A stretch of DNA of 64,000 nt from Planktosalinus lacus (lineage in GTDB: Bacteria; Bacteroidota; Bacteroidia; Flavobacteriales; Flavobacteriaceae). How positions within the stretch are numbered: the first letter of the stretch is position 1; every line of letters begins with the position of its first letter. Under the pieces are notes generated by a model. The model did not search any database, was not told the origin of the DNA, and saw only the letters and a program-made list of their open reading frames with translations. The DNA lies in assembly GCF_014640155.1 (NCBI RefSeq), contig NZ_BMGK01000005.1, forward strand, positions 124,001 to 188,000. The letters run 5' to 3'. Below, piece after piece: positions 63,465-64,000 of the stretch. The translations under genes and the position numbers were made by a program.

Positions 63465-64000
63465 ATGACTATTGACTTAAGAAGTGATACAGTAACAAAA
63501 CCTACAACTGGGATGCTTCAAGCTATTATGAATGCTAAGGTGGGTGATGATGTATATAAAGAAGATCCTACTGTAAATGAATTGGAAAAACGATTGGCCA
63601 CTCTTTTTGGAAAAGAAACAGCACTGTTTTTTCCAACAGGGAGTATGGCAAATCAGGCTGCTATTAAACTGCACACACAACCAGGTGAACAATTAATTTG
63701 TGATAAATGGGCTCATGTTTATAACTATGAAGGTGGCGGTGTCTCTTTTAATAGTGGTGTGTCCTGCAAACTTATAGACGGGAAACGGGGTATGATTACC
63801 GCATCTCAGGTTGAAGAAAATATCAATTCGCCCGATTTTTATCATAGTCCGCTCACCACTTTGGTTTGTCTTGAAAATACAACTAATAAAGGTGGCGGCG
63901 CTTGTTATGATTTTGACGAAATTAAAAAAATCAGAAATGTATGTAATCAACACAATCTGGGCTTGCATCTTGATGGTGCACGCTTATTTAATGCGCTTGT
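63465..64000 (+). CDS. Low-specificity threonine aldolase, N-terminal part
   Basis: The first ~178 residues are in the window (ATG 63465); the gene leaves at the right edge. The opening IDLRSDTVTKPTTGMLQAIMNAKVGDDVYKEDPTVNELE, then FPTGSMANQAA, HVYNYEGGG and HLDGARLFNA, is diagnostic of PLP fold type I threonine aldolases (beta-eliminating lyase family); the HLDGAR aspartate binds the PLP nitrogen. It cleaves threonine to glycine and acetaldehyde. Divergent from prfB. Confidence 0.93.
   Translation, partial: MTIDLRSDTVTKPTTGMLQAIMNAKVGDDVYKEDPTVNELEKRLATLFGKETALFFPTGSMANQAAIKLHTQPGEQLICDKWAHVYNYEGGGVSFNSGVSCKLIDGKRGMITASQVEENINSPDFYHSPLTTLVCLENTTNKGGGACYDFDEIKKIRNVCNQHNLGLHLDGARLFNAL

Noticed and set aside
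1-64000. tRNA/rRNA genes, CRISPR, insertion sequences, prophage or integrative elements
   Set aside because: No cloverleaf-like sequence with T-loop GGTTCGAATC pattern, no repeat arrays, no transposase, integrase or phage protein was seen among the coding regions.

Overview
The window reads as an ordinary stretch of a low-GC chromosome from a member of the Flavobacteriia (Bacteroidota). The evidence is a type IX secretion C-terminal sorting domain, families typical of that class (DUF4293, DUF4197, DUF4920, the CAL67264-type small membrane protein, a type III glutamine synthetase, a Rho factor with a long Asn/Gln/Lys-rich insert, a fused IcmF-type mutase), promoters with the Bacteroidota -7 element TAnnTTTG, very short leaders, little Shine-Dalgarno sequence, and several TTG/GTG starts. 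I saw no tRNA or rRNA genes, insertion sequences, prophage, CRISPR array, plasmid functions or large foreign island. Almost all bases are coding and no gene-free gap exceeds about 300 bases.

Layout. 1-9.1 kb: start of an acyl-CoA carboxylase beta subunit (cut by the window edge), small membrane protein, EttA, an ABC exporter, TruA, a YfcE-like phosphoesterase, DUF4293, Rho, a Ca/Na antiporter. 9.2-17.6 kb: glutamine synthetase III with an elaborate upstream region, PurM-like protein, an MFS carrier, a membrane protein, RF1 (prfA), PyrF, a BtuF-like binding protein. 17.6-23 kb: DUF4197 lipoprotein, a type IX-secreted protein, the IcmF-type mutase. 23-36.8 kb: small lipoproteins, SugE, Lrp, CrcB, SRPBCC-GyrI, DPP III, MazG-like, IlvE, DUF4920 with a cytochrome c'-like lipoprotein and MnmD, patatin, an FMN glutamate-synthase-like protein, and an M20 peptidase with an apparent frameshift. 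36.9-50.6 kb: UvrD-type helicase, compact voltage-gated K channel, esterase lipoprotein, Sua5, OmpA lipoprotein, glycosyltransferase, an HsdR-N domain protein, HolA, the menaquinone genes menA/menC/menE mixed with an UPF0173 hydrolase and a CPBP protease, then an ATP-cone/endonuclease fusion. 50.6-64 kb: three tandem Usp proteins, a WG-repeat protein, an MlaE-MlaF-MlaD lipid transporter, PyrD, LysE, HMG-CoA lyase, a 5'-nucleotidase, ArsC-like protein, RF2 (prfB) with its programmed frameshift, and the start of a threonine aldolase.

Themes. Translation and its quality control (EttA, TruA, RF1, RF2, Sua5, MnmD), pyrimidine synthesis (PyrF, PyrD), menaquinone synthesis, branched-chain acid and acyl-CoA metabolism (IlvE, IcmF, HMG-CoA lyase, carboxylase) and envelope lipid handling (MlaEFD, patatin) dominate. 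I found no convincing large undescribed system. The points most worth a second look are regulatory or architectural: a terminator for one gene buried in a conserved part of the opposite gene, helically phased repeats before glnN, paired palindromes before the Usp cluster, a one-base frameshift in the M20 peptidase, the prfB recoding site, and the ATP-cone/nuclease fusion.
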